Source: Clostridia bacterium (lineage in GTDB: Bacteria; Bacillota; Clostridia; UBA1381; UBA9506). From it: DNA of 64,000 nucleotides. How positions within the stretch are numbered: the stretch's first letter is position 1; every line of letters starts with the position of its first letter. Location: assembly GCA_017546245.1 (NCBI GenBank), contig JAFYXI010000022.1, positions 23,132 through 87,131 on the forward strand. Direction: 5' to 3'. Shown in pieces: positions 37,172 through 46,539 of the stretch. The position numbers were made by a program, and so were the translations under genes. Below the pieces are notes generated by a model, which was not told the origin of the DNA, did not search any database, and was given only the letters and a program-made list of their open reading frames with translations.

Positions 37172-38416
37172 TTATTTATTTTGGTTGTATCTGTACCATA
37201 ACAAAGCCATAAAACCAATCAACGGAAAAACAGAGCCAAAAAGCATTGCTGTACGCAAGCCAAATTGTTCTGCTGTAATACCTAAATTTTGTGCAAACGC
37301 AATTACAGTTGACTTCGTTGCGATGCTGTCTGCTATATTACCTAAAAGCCAGGGGGCAAATGATGCGCCAATGTCTCCTGCCGCTGCTAAAACAGCAAAC
37401 ATCCAGGCGCCTGCAAGAGGAAAAAAGTCTGCGGCTAACATTAAAGTTCCCGGCCATTGCAAAGATACTGCAAGACCACCAACAATAATAGCAAGAATAT
37501 TAAGCCACGAAAATGGAGAAATGGCCGCAATAATTATACAAGCCACAAGTACAATATTGCCGTGCATCATAATTTTTGAGGTATCTAGGCGAGAGCCCAG
37601 CTTTCCGGAAATTGTTCTGCCTATGCCCATCATAACCGCAAAACCGCACACTCCCAAAATATCACCTGATATTTTAGGAAGATTTATCCCTTTTTCTATA
37701 AATGATGATGCCCATTGAGATATTGACAACTCTGCTGAACCGCCTGCAAAAATTATAATTAAAAATATTATAAAATATTTATTTTTAATAAGGTCTTTCA
37801 TGCCTTGCCGTTTTTCTTCAGGTACTCCTTCGGTGATAGGAACTCTACAAAACAAAATTGCATTAATAAGAGGCAAAAGCGACCATGCAAGCATTATATA
37901 CTGCCACGATGTGCGTGAAAAAATCTGTATAGTAATTGTTGTTATTGATACAACTACAACAAACCCCCAGCAATACGATGCGTGCAAAAAGCTCATTGCA
38001 CGTATTTTTTCATCGGTAGGAATAGCATTTACAATCGGACTTAATACTACCTCTGCAAGTCCGCTTCCCGCCGAAAAAATGATAGTAGATATTATAAATG
38101 CCGGCAGAGGATTAGTTGGAAAAATATTTGGAGAAAAAGCAAAAAGCACCAATCCGGTAAATATTAATAATGGACTGATAACCGCAATAGGTCGAAAGCC
38201 GTGCTTATCTGCAGAATTAGAAAATATAATATCGCAAAAGAGTTGGGTAATAAAGTTTATCAGCACCAGCATACCTAATTGCCCATAACTTAATCCAAAT
38301 TGTTCTTTTAACGGTATAAACAGAGTAGGGATAAGATTAATTGCAACCGCCTGCGTAAACAGACCAATATTGCATGCAATTATTGTAGAACGGTACGAAA
38401 TATTTGAGTTGCTCAT
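37172..38416 (-). CDS. MFS transporter
   Basis: A 414-residue major facilitator protein with 12 predicted helices, including FTQAVAINLIPTLFIPL near the N-terminus and the cytoplasmic loop 2-3 FSNSADKHGFRPIA, which is a weak form of the MFS D-R-x-G-R/K motif. The ATG at 38416 follows AAGGAGAA; the 41 codons upstream of it read antisense through a terminator and are not coding. Substrate unknown. It is a single gene between a lipoprotein and the yab cluster. Confidence 0.8.
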   Translation of the reverse strand: MSNSNISYRSTIIACNIGLFTQAVAINLIPTLFIPLKEQFGLSYGQLGMLVLINFITQLFCDIIFSNSADKHGFRPIAVISPLLIFTGLVLFAFSPNIFPTNPLPAFIISTIIFSAGSGLAEVVLSPIVNAIPTDEKIRAMSFLHASYCWGFVVVVSITTITIQIFSRTSWQYIMLAWSLLPLINAILFCRVPITEGVPEEKRQGMKDLIKNKYFIIFLIIIFAGGSAELSISQWASSFIEKGINLPKISGDILGVCGFAVMMGIGRTISGKLGSRLDTSKIMMHGNIVLVACIIIAAISPFSWLNILAIIVGGLAVSLQWPGTLMLAADFFPLAGAWMFAVLAAAGDIGASFAPWLLGNIADSIATKSTVIAFAQNLGITAEQFGLRTAMLFGSVFPLIGFMALLWYRYNQNK

Positions 38417-38446
38417 ATGTAAATTCTCCTTAAGTAAAGCAATAGC

Positions 38447-38475
38447 TAAAAAAAAGACCGCACCATACAGTGCGG
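38447..38475 (-). terminator. Terminator of yabP-yabR operon
   Basis: CCGCAC / GTGCGG stem with a six-base loop; eight T residues follow on the minus strand. Confidence 0.8.
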
Positions 38476-38486
38476 ATAATTTTAAA

Positions 38487-38930
38487 TTAAAATGAGCCGG
38501 TGGAGCGACGATAACTACCGCTGCCACGTTTGGATTCAAGACCTTTTTTTAAATCCTGCATTTTTTCATCGCTGTCTTGTTTAAAACGATTCATCATCTC
38601 TTCAAAGCTAAGTGGAGCAGATGATGTTTTTTTAGAAAAATCTATTGTATCAAGTCTTTTGGGACGAGGCGGACGCGGTGTGTTTTTTCTTTCCGCTAAA
38701 ATCGCCTGTTTAATTGAAAGACTTATTTTTCCTTTCTGGTCTATGGCTAAAATTTTAACTTTGACCTCATCTCCGACTTTGATGTGGTCGTTAATGTCTT
38801 TTACATACTCCAATGCCACCTCTGAAATATGTACCAATCCGGTTTTTCCTTCGTCTAGAGCTACGAAAGCACCAAACTGTGTAATTCCGGTAATTTTACC
38901 TTCGACAATGCTGCCAGCTTCTAAAAGCAT
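38487..38930 (-). CDS. yabR: S1 RNA-binding protein, YabR-like
   Basis: A 147-residue protein with one S1 domain (residues 3-77: GSIVEGKITGITQFGAFVAL, GLVHISEVA, VGDEVKVKILAID, KISLSIKQA) and a basic, Ser/Arg-rich tail. This is the domain layout of YabR/GSP13-type proteins. It is the last gene of yabP-yabQ-divIC-yabR, the same order as in Bacillus and many Clostridia. GGAGG precedes the ATG. Probable RNA or ribosome binding. Confidence 0.88.
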   Translation of the reverse strand: MLLEAGSIVEGKITGITQFGAFVALDEGKTGLVHISEVALEYVKDINDHIKVGDEVKVKILAIDQKGKISLSIKQAILAERKNTPRPPRPKRLDTIDFSKKTSSAPLSFEEMMNRFKQDSDEKMQDLKKGLESKRGSGSYRRSTGSF

Positions 38931-38992
38931 TAAAAGCTTCCTCCTTTAAATTTAAAAACATTTATCTTAAAGATGTATCAAATTAATCTGCA

Positions 38993-39298
38993 TTATTTAG
39001 ATGCATCAATAAACACTTTTTCTCCGGGCTTCATATATCCGAGCTTTTCGCGTGCAACGCGTTCTATATATTCGTTTGTAACCGAAGCCTCCTTTTGAGC
39101 TATAAGTTCAGTTGCTTGTCTTTGCTGTGCTTCTATCTGAGAGTCGAGTTCACGTTCTTTAGCAGACAAACGCGACAAGTCAAACTGTTGTGAAATAAGC
39201 ATAAAAGATATATATATAATTGCAAAGCAAAACAAGCCCCGCGTTGCAAGGCGTTTAACATTTATTGTTTTGTTGCTTTTAGTTTTTTTGTTATTCAT
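38993..39298 (-). CDS. divIC: Septum formation initiator DivIC
   Basis: A 101-residue bitopic protein: basic cytoplasmic N-terminus, one membrane helix (about 22-38), then a leucine-zipper-like coiled coil (42-70) and the FtsB/DivIC C-terminal motif EYIERVAREKLGYMKPGEKVF. It acts with FtsL and DivIB in cell division. Its place between yabQ and yabR is the conserved one. GGAGAA lies upstream of the ATG. Confidence 0.92.
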   Translation of the reverse strand: MNNKKTKSNKTINVKRLATRGLFCFAIIYISFMLISQQFDLSRLSAKERELDSQIEAQQRQATELIAQKEASVTNEYIERVAREKLGYMKPGEKVFIDASK

Positions 39299-39316
39299 AA
39301 CAATTCTCCGTGCGTT

Positions 39317-39817
39317 CTATTTTTTTATAAGAACCGTTTTTGTTTTTTTGCACCCTGATTTTATTTTTAAAACAAATCGTCGTATAATCTTTTGAAAAAA
39401 CTTAAAAACAGGCACAAAAATAAACAATATACTTTTATATATTATATTATACGTAAAAACCAGCGGTGTCAAGAGAATTTTGCAAAAAAATACGAATATT
39501 TTAAAAAAAATCTCAATAAATTTTTTTAAAACCATACAAACAGTTTTGCTTATGGTTAAAAAATATAGTAAAGCACCTAAAAAAACGCCTAAAAACTCAT
39601 ACCATCGTACATAGCCATAATTGGTGTAAAAAACAGTAAAAAACATTATTATTAATGCTATGAACCAAAATATAATATCTTCAATATTTGTAACTGCATA
39701 TGATGTTTTCGCATACAAACGTATAACACGTAAAACGTCGTATATTACAGATATAAACACACCGCACAACGCGCTTGCCAAAAAAACATAAGCCTCTTGC
39801 GCAATTGAAAATTCCAC
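39317..39817 (-). CDS. yabQ: Spore cortex biosynthesis protein YabQ
   Basis: A 166-residue membrane protein with three N-terminal helices (about 10-30, 45-62, 70-95) and a long hydrophobic-basic tail. The motif FISVIYDVLRVIR near residue 20-33 is typical of YabQ. In Bacillus YabQ is needed for cortex formation. The start is GTG at 39817, ten bases after AGGAGG. It is the second gene of the yabP operon. Confidence 0.88.
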   Translation of the reverse strand: MEFSIAQEAYVFLASALCGVFISVIYDVLRVIRLYAKTSYAVTNIEDIIFWFIALIIMFFTVFYTNYGYVRWYEFLGVFLGALLYFLTISKTVCMVLKKFIEIFFKIFVFFCKILLTPLVFTYNIIYKSILFIFVPVFKFFQKIIRRFVLKIKSGCKKTKTVLIKK

Positions 39818-39840
39818 CCGGTATATTCCTCCTAAAATAT

Positions 39841-40119
39841 TTACTTAAATATTCTTTTAAAAAAACCTTTTCCGTTTGTTCCGTAACTATTACGACCTGT
39901 ATAAACAATGGCGCTTATTTCTCCTTCGATAAGCATTTCACCATCTGAAACACTTAATTTTTGTATGTGTAAATCTTCTCCTTCGATTTCGAGTGTATCA
40001 TCTTGTGTATATAGAATAATTTTTGATTCGTCGAAGGTGTCTACATCTGTAACTCCTGATATTGACAACCTGTTTTTTTCCTCCAAAATTAAATTGTGGG
40101 CAATAACTTTATCCTCCAT
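39841..40119 (-). CDS. yabP: Sporulation protein YabP
   Basis: A 92-residue protein with the YabP/YqfC beta-fold: LILEEKNRLSISGVTDVDTFDE, LYTQDDTLEIEGEDLHIQKL (each in part) and LIEGEISAIVYTG. It is made in the mother cell and contributes to spore envelope formation. A CCGGAGG site precedes the ATG, and a sigma-E-type promoter lies at 40151-40180. First gene of the operon. Confidence 0.92.
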   Translation of the reverse strand: MEDKVIAHNLILEEKNRLSISGVTDVDTFDESKIILYTQDDTLEIEGEDLHIQKLSVSDGEMLIEGEISAIVYTGRNSYGTNGKGFFKRIFK

Positions 40120-40150
40120 ATTTATCCCTCCGGATATAATTTCTTAATAA

Positions 40151-40180
40151 AGTGTATGAATTGTGTTAACGTATTATGAC
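40151..40180 (-). promoter_or_regulatory. Sigma-E-type promoter of yabP operon
   Basis: On the minus strand GTCATAAT, a 14-base spacer, then CATACACT. This matches the Bacillus sigma-E pattern (GTCATATT, 14 or so bases, CATACANT) at all but one position. It lies 32 bases upstream of the yabP start and back to back with a sigma-A promoter on the plus strand. Confidence 0.75.
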
Positions 40181-40196
40181 AAAGAGCAAAAATTCA

Positions 40197-40225
40197 TTGA
40201 CGAAAAAGCTATAAAATGGTAAAAT
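40197..40225 (+). promoter_or_regulatory. Promoter of methyltransferase gene
   Basis: TTGACG and TAAAAT spaced by 17 bases, with extended TGG before the -10. Confidence 0.75.
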
Positions 40226-40287
40226 GAAAACATAATTATGATAAAAAGATTATATTTATATATTTTTATTTGAAAGGCATGAATATA

Positions 40288-41160
40288 ATGTGGATTTGTA
40301 AAGAGTGGAATGAGTATAAAGTTTTAGATTTGTCTTCAGGAGAAAAGCTGGAAGATTGGAACGGATACAAGCTGATAAGACCGGACCCTCAGGTTATATG
40401 GAACAGACATGAATTTCCTGATTTATGGAAAAGCTTTCACGGAAGATATCATCGGTCTAACAAAGGCGGCGGAAGCTGGGAGTTTGTTAAAAAGGTTCCT
40501 GACAGATGGTATGTATCATTTGAACCGCTGGGATTAAAGTTTAATATAAAACCAATGGGATTTAAGCACACAGGTCTTTTTCCGGAGCAGGCTGCAAACT
40601 GGCAGTGGTTTTCGAAATTAATCCGCGAGGCAGGCAGACCGATAAACGTACTTAACCTTTTTGCATACACCGGTGGCGCAACAGCAGCTGCAGCAGCTGC
40701 AGGTGCATCTGTTGCGCATATCGACTCATCAAAAGGGATGGTAACCTGGGCAAAAGAAAATCTCACCTCGTCAGGACTTGCCGATTGTCCTGTACGATAT
40801 ATTGTAGATGATGTTATAAAGTTTGTCGAACGAGAAATCCGCAGGGGTAAAAAGTACGATGCAATAATCATGGATCCGCCTTCATACGGAAGAGGCCCTA
40901 ACGGAGAAGTGTGGAAAATAGAAGAAGAGCTTTTTGCTCTTGTTGAAAAATGTATGCAGGTTTTATCTGACAAACCACTGTTTTTCCTGATCAATTCTTA
41001 CACTACAGGTTTAGCACCTTCTGTTTTATCTAACTTGCTTAAAATGACAGTTGTAAAAAAGTATGGCGGCTGCGCCGAAACTGACGAAGTTGGCTTACCT
41101 ATAGAAAACAGCGGACTTGTACTGCCTTGCGGAGCATCAGGCCGTTGGGAGAATAAATAA
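40288..41160 (+). CDS. SAM-dependent methyltransferase, RlmI/RlmK-like
   Basis: A 290-residue class I methyltransferase. The SAM-binding motif is LNLFAYTGGATAAAAAAGA followed by the acidic AHIDSSKGMVTWAKEN, and the target-site motif is DAIIMDPPSYGRGP, a form of D-P-P-[SF]. These are typical of the PF10672/RlmI-type enzymes that methylate 23S rRNA, although the N-terminal PUA domain of RlmI is absent. The ATG at 40288 is ten bases from GAAAGG; an ATG at 40279 is too close to it. It may be the first gene of the following two-component operon (15 bases apart). Confidence 0.8.
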   Translation: MWICKEWNEYKVLDLSSGEKLEDWNGYKLIRPDPQVIWNRHEFPDLWKSFHGRYHRSNKGGGSWEFVKKVPDRWYVSFEPLGLKFNIKPMGFKHTGLFPEQAANWQWFSKLIREAGRPINVLNLFAYTGGATAAAAAAGASVAHIDSSKGMVTWAKENLTSSGLADCPVRYIVDDVIKFVEREIRRGKKYDAIIMDPPSYGRGPNGEVWKIEEELFALVEKCMQVLSDKPLFFLINSYTTGLAPSVLSNLLKMTVVKKYGGCAETDEVGLPIENSGLVLPCGASGRWENK

Positions 41161-41175
41161 TAAGGGGTGGAAATA

Positions 41176-41862
41176 ATGCAAAATCAAAGAGTTTTAGTTG
41201 TTGATGATGACAAAAATATTTGTGAATTGATAAGACTTTATCTTGAAAAAGAGGGTTTTTCGGTTGTATTGGCATATGATGGCCAAAGTGCAGTAGAGCT
41301 TTTTAAAGAAAACACACCGTCGGTTGTTCTTTTAGACGTTATGCTGCCTAAAATGGACGGTTTTCAGGTATGCCGGGAAATACGCAGAATAAGCAATATA
41401 CCGATAATTATGCTTACAGCCAAAGGAGAAACCTTTGATAAAGTGCTCGGTTTGGAATTAGGCGCGGATGATTATATGGTAAAGCCGTTTGAAAATAAAG
41501 AGCTTGTGGCTCGCATAAAAGCGGTCTTAAGACGATATGACCCTAAGGATAATAAGGACAAAGAGGTAATTTATCCTAATATTGTTATAAATCTTACAAA
41601 TTACGAGCTTAAAATTAACGGAAATGCTATAGACATTCCTCCTAAAGAGCTTGAATTATTATACTTTTTAGCCACTAATCCGAACAAGGTATTTACACGC
41701 GAACAGCTTTTAGAAACTGTTTGGGGATTTGATTATTTTGGTGATTCAAGAACAGTAGACGTTCATGTAAAACGGTTAAGAGAAAAGCTTGAGCTTGCCG
41801 GAGAACAAAACTGGCAGCTTAAAACCGTCTGGGGCGTAGGATATAAATTCGAGGTGAAGTAG
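41176..41862 (+). CDS. OmpR/PhoB-family response regulator
   Basis: A 228-residue regulator with a receiver domain (residues 4-116: VVDDDKNI, phospho-acceptor in VVLLDVMLPKMDG, IIMLTAKGE, DYMVKPFENKEL) and a winged-helix DNA-binding domain (128-226: IPPKELELLYFLATNPNKVF, TVDVHVKRLREKL). The ATG at 41176 follows AAGGGGTGG. The sensor kinase starts two bases after its stop. Target genes are unknown; the adjacent nuclease genes are candidates. Confidence 0.93.
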   Translation: MQNQRVLVVDDDKNICELIRLYLEKEGFSVVLAYDGQSAVELFKENTPSVVLLDVMLPKMDGFQVCREIRRISNIPIIMLTAKGETFDKVLGLELGADDYMVKPFENKELVARIKAVLRRYDPKDNKDKEVIYPNIVINLTNYELKINGNAIDIPPKELELLYFLATNPNKVFTREQLLETVWGFDYFGDSRTVDVHVKRLREKLELAGEQNWQLKTVWGVGYKFEVK

Positions 41863-41863
41863 C

Positions 41864-43276
41864 TTGTTTAAAAAAAGCATATTCGGGCAGTTATTTACCT
41901 TTACAATGCTTGTTTTCATCATCAGCTTTTGTATTATAGGAACAAGCCTTTATGGATTTTTAGGTAAATATCTTACAGAACGCAATGAAAATGACTTGCT
42001 CTCTGTTTGTGATAAATTAGCAGAAATGACTATTGCAGGCAAGGGTAATGATGATGCCGTTTTTAAAAGCTTTTATAAGTGGAATCTTAACCTTGTCAGT
42101 ACCTCTACGGGTACATTTATTATAATTCTTGACAAAGACGGAAATACAATATCAAGCAGCGGTGATGAGGCTGTTGTTTCTGTAAAAACCGAAATATCTC
42201 AGCCAATCTTAGAAGGCGAAACCAAAAAATTCATAGGTGATTTAGGCGGATTGTTTAATGTAACGATGCTTACTGTTGCAAAACCGATAACGATAGATGA
42301 CAGCGTGTATGGCGCGGTTTTGGTAAATCTGCCGATACCTGAGATACACGAAATTCGTTCGGATGTATTTAAAATATTTCTTACCACAACCTGTATTGTA
42401 GTTTTAATTGCGCTTTTATTTACCTACATAATTTCCGGAAAAATGACAAAACCGATTAAAGCTATAAATAATGCTGCAAAAAGTATCGCAAGCGGCGATT
42501 TTGCCAGACGTGTAAGCGTCAATGCCGAAAATGAAATAGGAGAGTTGGGCGAAACATTTAATCAAATGGCGGATTCTATCGAACAGCTGGAGCACGTTCG
42601 CAGAAGTTTTATTGCAAATGTATCTCACGAACTAAGAACCCCGATGACAACTGTTACGGGATTTGTTGAGGGAATTATGGACGGAACAATTCCTCCGGAG
42701 CGCCATTCGCAATATCTTGCAATTGTTTTAGACGAAAGTAAGCGTCTATCTCGGCTTGTAACTGACCTTTTAGATGTCAGCAAGATGGAGCAAGGTGAAT
42801 TTCCGTTAGAAATGCGAGAGTTTGATATTAACGAAATGATTCGTTTAAATATTATTAAATCAGAAAAACGAATCACAGAAAAAGATATTCAGCTTACTGT
42901 ATCTTTCCAGACAGAAAATCAGCCGGTGCTTGCTGATAAAGATTCGATACAGAGGGTTATAACAAATTTAATGGATAATGCAATTAAATTCACCGAACCC
43001 GGCGGATTTATGGATGTCCGTACCGGACTTAACGGCGGTAAAGTCTTTGTGGCAATACAAAATTCCGGTATAGGAATTGCAAAAAATGAGCTTACACATG
43101 TTTTTGACAGATTCTACAAAACTGATAAATCACGAAGCCAGGACAAAACAGGTGCAGGACTTGGATTATACATTGTTAAAAACATTATACAAAGTCACGG
43201 AGAAAATATATGGGCAGAAAGTGAACAAGGAGAGTTTGCGCGATTTAATTTCACTTTAAAACCTGCAAAAAATTAA
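41864..43276 (+). CDS. Sensor histidine kinase
   Basis: A 470-residue membrane kinase: TM1 (about 10-30), an extracytoplasmic sensor region (31-165, PAS/CACHE-like), TM2 (168-190), HAMP (190-242), HisKA with the phospho-acceptor in SHELRTPMTTV (about 254), and HATPase_c with DNAIKFTEPGG and GAGLGLYIVKNI. The start is TTG at 41864, five bases after GAGGTGAAG. Partner of the preceding response regulator. Resembles VicK/PhoR-type kinases; the stimulus is not evident. Confidence 0.9.
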   Translation: MFKKSIFGQLFTFTMLVFIISFCIIGTSLYGFLGKYLTERNENDLLSVCDKLAEMTIAGKGNDDAVFKSFYKWNLNLVSTSTGTFIIILDKDGNTISSSGDEAVVSVKTEISQPILEGETKKFIGDLGGLFNVTMLTVAKPITIDDSVYGAVLVNLPIPEIHEIRSDVFKIFLTTTCIVVLIALLFTYIISGKMTKPIKAINNAAKSIASGDFARRVSVNAENEIGELGETFNQMADSIEQLEHVRRSFIANVSHELRTPMTTVTGFVEGIMDGTIPPERHSQYLAIVLDESKRLSRLVTDLLDVSKMEQGEFPLEMREFDINEMIRLNIIKSEKRITEKDIQLTVSFQTENQPVLADKDSIQRVITNLMDNAIKFTEPGGFMDVRTGLNGGKVFVAIQNSGIGIAKNELTHVFDRFYKTDKSRSQDKTGAGLGLYIVKNIIQSHGENIWAESEQGEFARFNFTLKPAKN

Positions 43277-43293
43277 GAAAAACGGGTGAGATA

Positions 43294-44373
43294 ATGGCTA
43301 TTACTGTTATACACTGTGCTGATTTGCACTTTGATTCGCCGTTTAGCGGCCTCGATTCCGCACATAAAGCAGAAATTCGTCGTGAAGAGCTAAGACAAGT
43401 ATTTGGACGAATTACAAACCTTGCCAGAACAGAAAATGCAGATGCATTAATTATAAGCGGCGACTTATTCGATTCTTCTTCAGTTAGTTCTCAGACGTTG
43501 CGTTATATAAAAGAAAAACTTTCGCAAATATCTGACATTCCCGTATTTATCGCTGCCGGAAATCACGATTTTAATGCTCCTGGTTCATTTTATAGGTTAT
43601 TCGATTTTGGAAAAAATGTGCACATCTTTTCTGATGAAATTGAAAAGATCGAGTGTAAAGGCTTTAACGTTTACGGAGTTTCGTTTGCAGCACAGGAAGA
43701 AACAGACTCAAAATTAAAAGATTTTTGTGTTGACGATACCGAGCAAATAAATATAATGGCGATCCACGCAGACATTGACGGCGCGTATAATCCGATAACA
43801 AAACAAGAAATTCAGGAGAGTGGTCTCGACTATCTTGCACTCGGTCATATTCATATGTTCAGCTATAAAATGCAATTTGGCAAAACGTGCGCTGTTTATC
43901 CAGGATGTCCTGAGGGACGTGGATTTGATGAGCTTGGACCAAAAGGCGTGGTAAAGGCCATAATTGATAAAAATAATGTCGATGTTGAGTTTGTACCATT
44001 ATCGAAAAGAATTTATCACGAAATTTCAGTCGATGTTAGCGGTGCAGAAAGTTATGAAACGTTATGCGGAAGAATACTGCTTGCTATGAAGGGTTCGCCT
44101 GATGATTTATATAAAATAGTTTTGGTTGGCGAAGCGGAGTTTTATATTCAGCCGGCTGTTATTTTAGAAAGCCTGCATTGTTTTTCTGCAAAAATCGTTG
44201 ATAAAACTAAGGCAAAACTAGATTTAAAAGAATTAAGCGAAGAATACAGCTTAAAAGGACTTTTTGTAAATGAACTTTTAAACCAAGATAAAGAATGTGA
44301 AAACGAGCTTTTAAAACAAGCGCTTAGCTATGGATTGGAAGCTTTATCGGGAGAGAAGGTGAAGCTTCCGTGA
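43294..44373 (+). CDS. SbcD/YhaO-like DNA repair nuclease
   Basis: A 359-residue calcineurin-like phosphoesterase of the Mre11/SbcD group. Metal-binding motifs are in order: HCADLHFDSPF, SGDLFD, AAGNHD, AIHAD and ALGHIH. The C-terminal half (about 230-359) is the capping/dimer region. It overlaps the following SbcC-like gene by four bases (GTGA), so the proteins are made together and probably form an MR-like complex processing DNA ends. The YhaO/YhaN pair of Bacillus is the closest match in architecture. Confidence 0.88.
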   Translation: MAITVIHCADLHFDSPFSGLDSAHKAEIRREELRQVFGRITNLARTENADALIISGDLFDSSSVSSQTLRYIKEKLSQISDIPVFIAAGNHDFNAPGSFYRLFDFGKNVHIFSDEIEKIECKGFNVYGVSFAAQEETDSKLKDFCVDDTEQINIMAIHADIDGAYNPITKQEIQESGLDYLALGHIHMFSYKMQFGKTCAVYPGCPEGRGFDELGPKGVVKAIIDKNNVDVEFVPLSKRIYHEISVDVSGAESYETLCGRILLAMKGSPDDLYKIVLVGEAEFYIQPAVILESLHCFSAKIVDKTKAKLDLKELSEEYSLKGLFVNELLNQDKECENELLKQALSYGLEALSGEKVKLP

Positions 44374-46529
44374 TTATAACAAAAATAGAAATCGACAACT
44401 TTGGTAAGTATAATAACTTTACACTTGATTTAAATACCGGTTTGAACGTTGTTTTAGGTCAAAACGAGGCAGGTAAATCTACTTTATGCGCATTTTTATA
44501 TGCTATGTTTTATGGCTTGCCGAACGAAAGTAAAAAATTAGGAATACGCGAAGATGCAAGAAAACGATATCTTCCGTGGAGCGGCGATGCAATGGCGGGT
44601 TCGGTATATTTTGAGCACGATGGGCGTAGCTACATATTAAGCAGAAAATTTGCCAAAACCAAAAGAGGCGATAAAGTTTCGTTAAAAGATGCAACAACAT
44701 GGGAAGAAATCAATGATATAGCAGCAGATGATATAGGACGAAAATTTTTAGGGCTGGGCGAAGGCGGATTTTTAAAAACTCTGTTTATAAGTCAGCTAGG
44801 TGCAGTAATTTCATCTGACGGAGACGACGAGGTATTAAAAAAGCTGTCAAACTTAGGTCAGAGCGGAGAAGAAGACACGTCGTATCAAGCAGCGTCGGCG
44901 GCTATTTTTAAAGCTCAGCATGAAATAATTTCTAAGAGTGAAAGAGCAGGTATTCTGCCGCGTTTAGAGCAAGAAAAAGAGCAACTGGAATACGAATTGA
45001 CAGAATCAAAGCGCGTAAGCGAAAAATTCAGAAATGATATTATTTTGCAGAACCAACTAAAGCAAGAAGCCGAACAATTAACAGAAAAACTGGCGCAATT
45101 AAATCAACAAAAAGAGCTTGCTAAAAAACATGAGCTAGTAGTCAAAATGCAAAAATCAAAAAATGAATTAAACATACTTAACGAACGCAAACTTGAAAAT
45201 GATAAAAGAATTGAAGAACAACAGAAAAAGCTTGAAGATTACGACAAGCAGTCAGAAAAATATAAATTTGCTGAAAATATTTCTCAATCAGATTTAATAG
45301 CTTTAGCACAAACTGAAAATGAAGTAAACACTATTAAAGAAGAATTAAAAGACATTAACGCATCAAAAGAACGTTTAGAACTTTTAAAAAAACAACATCA
45401 GGAATTATTAAGCAAAAATAAATCAGCCGTTAATATCAAAATGCTTATTATTGCTGTCGCTATTTTGGTATTGACAATAGTATTTAGCATAACTTTATCT
45501 CTTGCTTATCTGTTTATATTGCCCGTTGGAATTTTCTTTGGTATAACATCTTTTAAAAGCAAGTTTTCTAAAGAACAAAAAGAAGATCTTGCTGCTTTAG
45601 AGGATGAAATTAAACTTTTAGAAGAAGAAATCAATATAGAAAAATTTAATGAAATTAACAATAAACTAGCCAAAAAGCAAAAACAAATAGATACAGTTTT
45701 ATTGACCACCGGTGCAACTGATGTACATCAACTTGCTCAGTTTATAGCAGATAGAAATCAACTTGTTCAAAACATTACTGCAGTTAAAAATGAGCTTTCA
45801 TTGCTTTTAGAAACCCAAAAACAAATTAAAGAAGATTTAAAAAGAATCTCTGTCGAAGATATTGAAATTTTTTCTGATGAGGTTTATAATTACAATGGTA
45901 AAACCACAGAAGAAATAGATTTGCTTATTACAGAGCTTCACACAAAACAGTTGGATAATCAGCGCGAATACGAAAATCTGCGTTATCGTGTTGAAGAAGC
46001 TACATCGGGAGTAAGAAGTTCTGATATAATTTTAACCGAGATAGCTGAAACAGAAGAAAAACTTGAACTGTATAATTTTCATTATAAAGCTCTTGCTTTA
46101 GCTCAAGAGGCACTATTTCGCAGTTATTCGGAAATTAAGCAGGGATTTGCTCCCGTTTTAAACGAGTATTCAAGTGAAATAGTTAATATGTTAACAAATG
46201 GAAAATACAGCGAAATGAAGGTATCGGATGATTATAAAATAAAACTGAAAGAAAACAGAGAATTTGTAGATGCCGAATTTTTAAGCAGCGGAACTTATGA
46301 TATTTTATATTTTGCGTTAAGATTGGGAATTGCCAAGGTTATATTTGACGATAAAATTCCTATGCTAATTTTAGACGATACATTCCTTCAAATGGATGAT
46401 ATACGCGCAAAACGTACTGCAGATTATTTAAATAATAATTCTATCGCTGAGCAAATAATTTATTTTACCTGTCACGAATCACAGGCAGATTTGTTTGGTA
46501 ATAATGCTAACAGAATAATATTAAATTAG
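44370..46529 (+). CDS. SbcC/YhaN-like AAA ATPase with internal membrane segments
   Basis: A 719-residue ATPase. Walker A is GQNEAGKSTL (about 32-40); two long coiled coils (about 190-350 and 395-560) flank two hydrophobic helices at about 352-392 (IIAVAILVLTIVFSITL and LFILPVGIFFGITSF). The signature LSSGTYDILYFALRLG and Walker B PMLILDDTFLQMD are at the C-terminus. The membrane segments in place of a zinc hook are characteristic of YhaN rather than SbcC. The start is GTG. It partners with the preceding nuclease. Confidence 0.87.
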   Translation: MIITKIEIDNFGKYNNFTLDLNTGLNVVLGQNEAGKSTLCAFLYAMFYGLPNESKKLGIREDARKRYLPWSGDAMAGSVYFEHDGRSYILSRKFAKTKRGDKVSLKDATTWEEINDIAADDIGRKFLGLGEGGFLKTLFISQLGAVISSDGDDEVLKKLSNLGQSGEEDTSYQAASAAIFKAQHEIISKSERAGILPRLEQEKEQLEYELTESKRVSEKFRNDIILQNQLKQEAEQLTEKLAQLNQQKELAKKHELVVKMQKSKNELNILNERKLENDKRIEEQQKKLEDYDKQSEKYKFAENISQSDLIALAQTENEVNTIKEELKDINASKERLELLKKQHQELLSKNKSAVNIKMLIIAVAILVLTIVFSITLSLAYLFILPVGIFFGITSFKSKFSKEQKEDLAALEDEIKLLEEEINIEKFNEINNKLAKKQKQIDTVLLTTGATDVHQLAQFIADRNQLVQNITAVKNELSLLLETQKQIKEDLKRISVEDIEIFSDEVYNYNGKTTEEIDLLITELHTKQLDNQREYENLRYRVEEATSGVRSSDIILTEIAETEEKLELYNFHYKALALAQEALFRSYSEIKQGFAPVLNEYSSEIVNMLTNGKYSEMKVSDDYKIKLKENREFVDAEFLSSGTYDILYFALRLGIAKVIFDDKIPMLILDDTFLQMDDIRAKRTADYLNNNSIAEQIIYFTCHESQADLFGNNANRIILN

Positions 46530-46539
46530 GAGGCAGAAA

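Noticed and set aside
38417..38539. N-terminal extension of the MFS transporter
   Set aside because: It runs antisense through the terminator of the yab operon and into yabR; ATG 38416 has AAGGAG.
41864..41866. Missing ATG for the histidine kinase
   Set aside because: TTG with a well-placed GAGGTGAAG is a normal start in this group, so no frame problem is implied.
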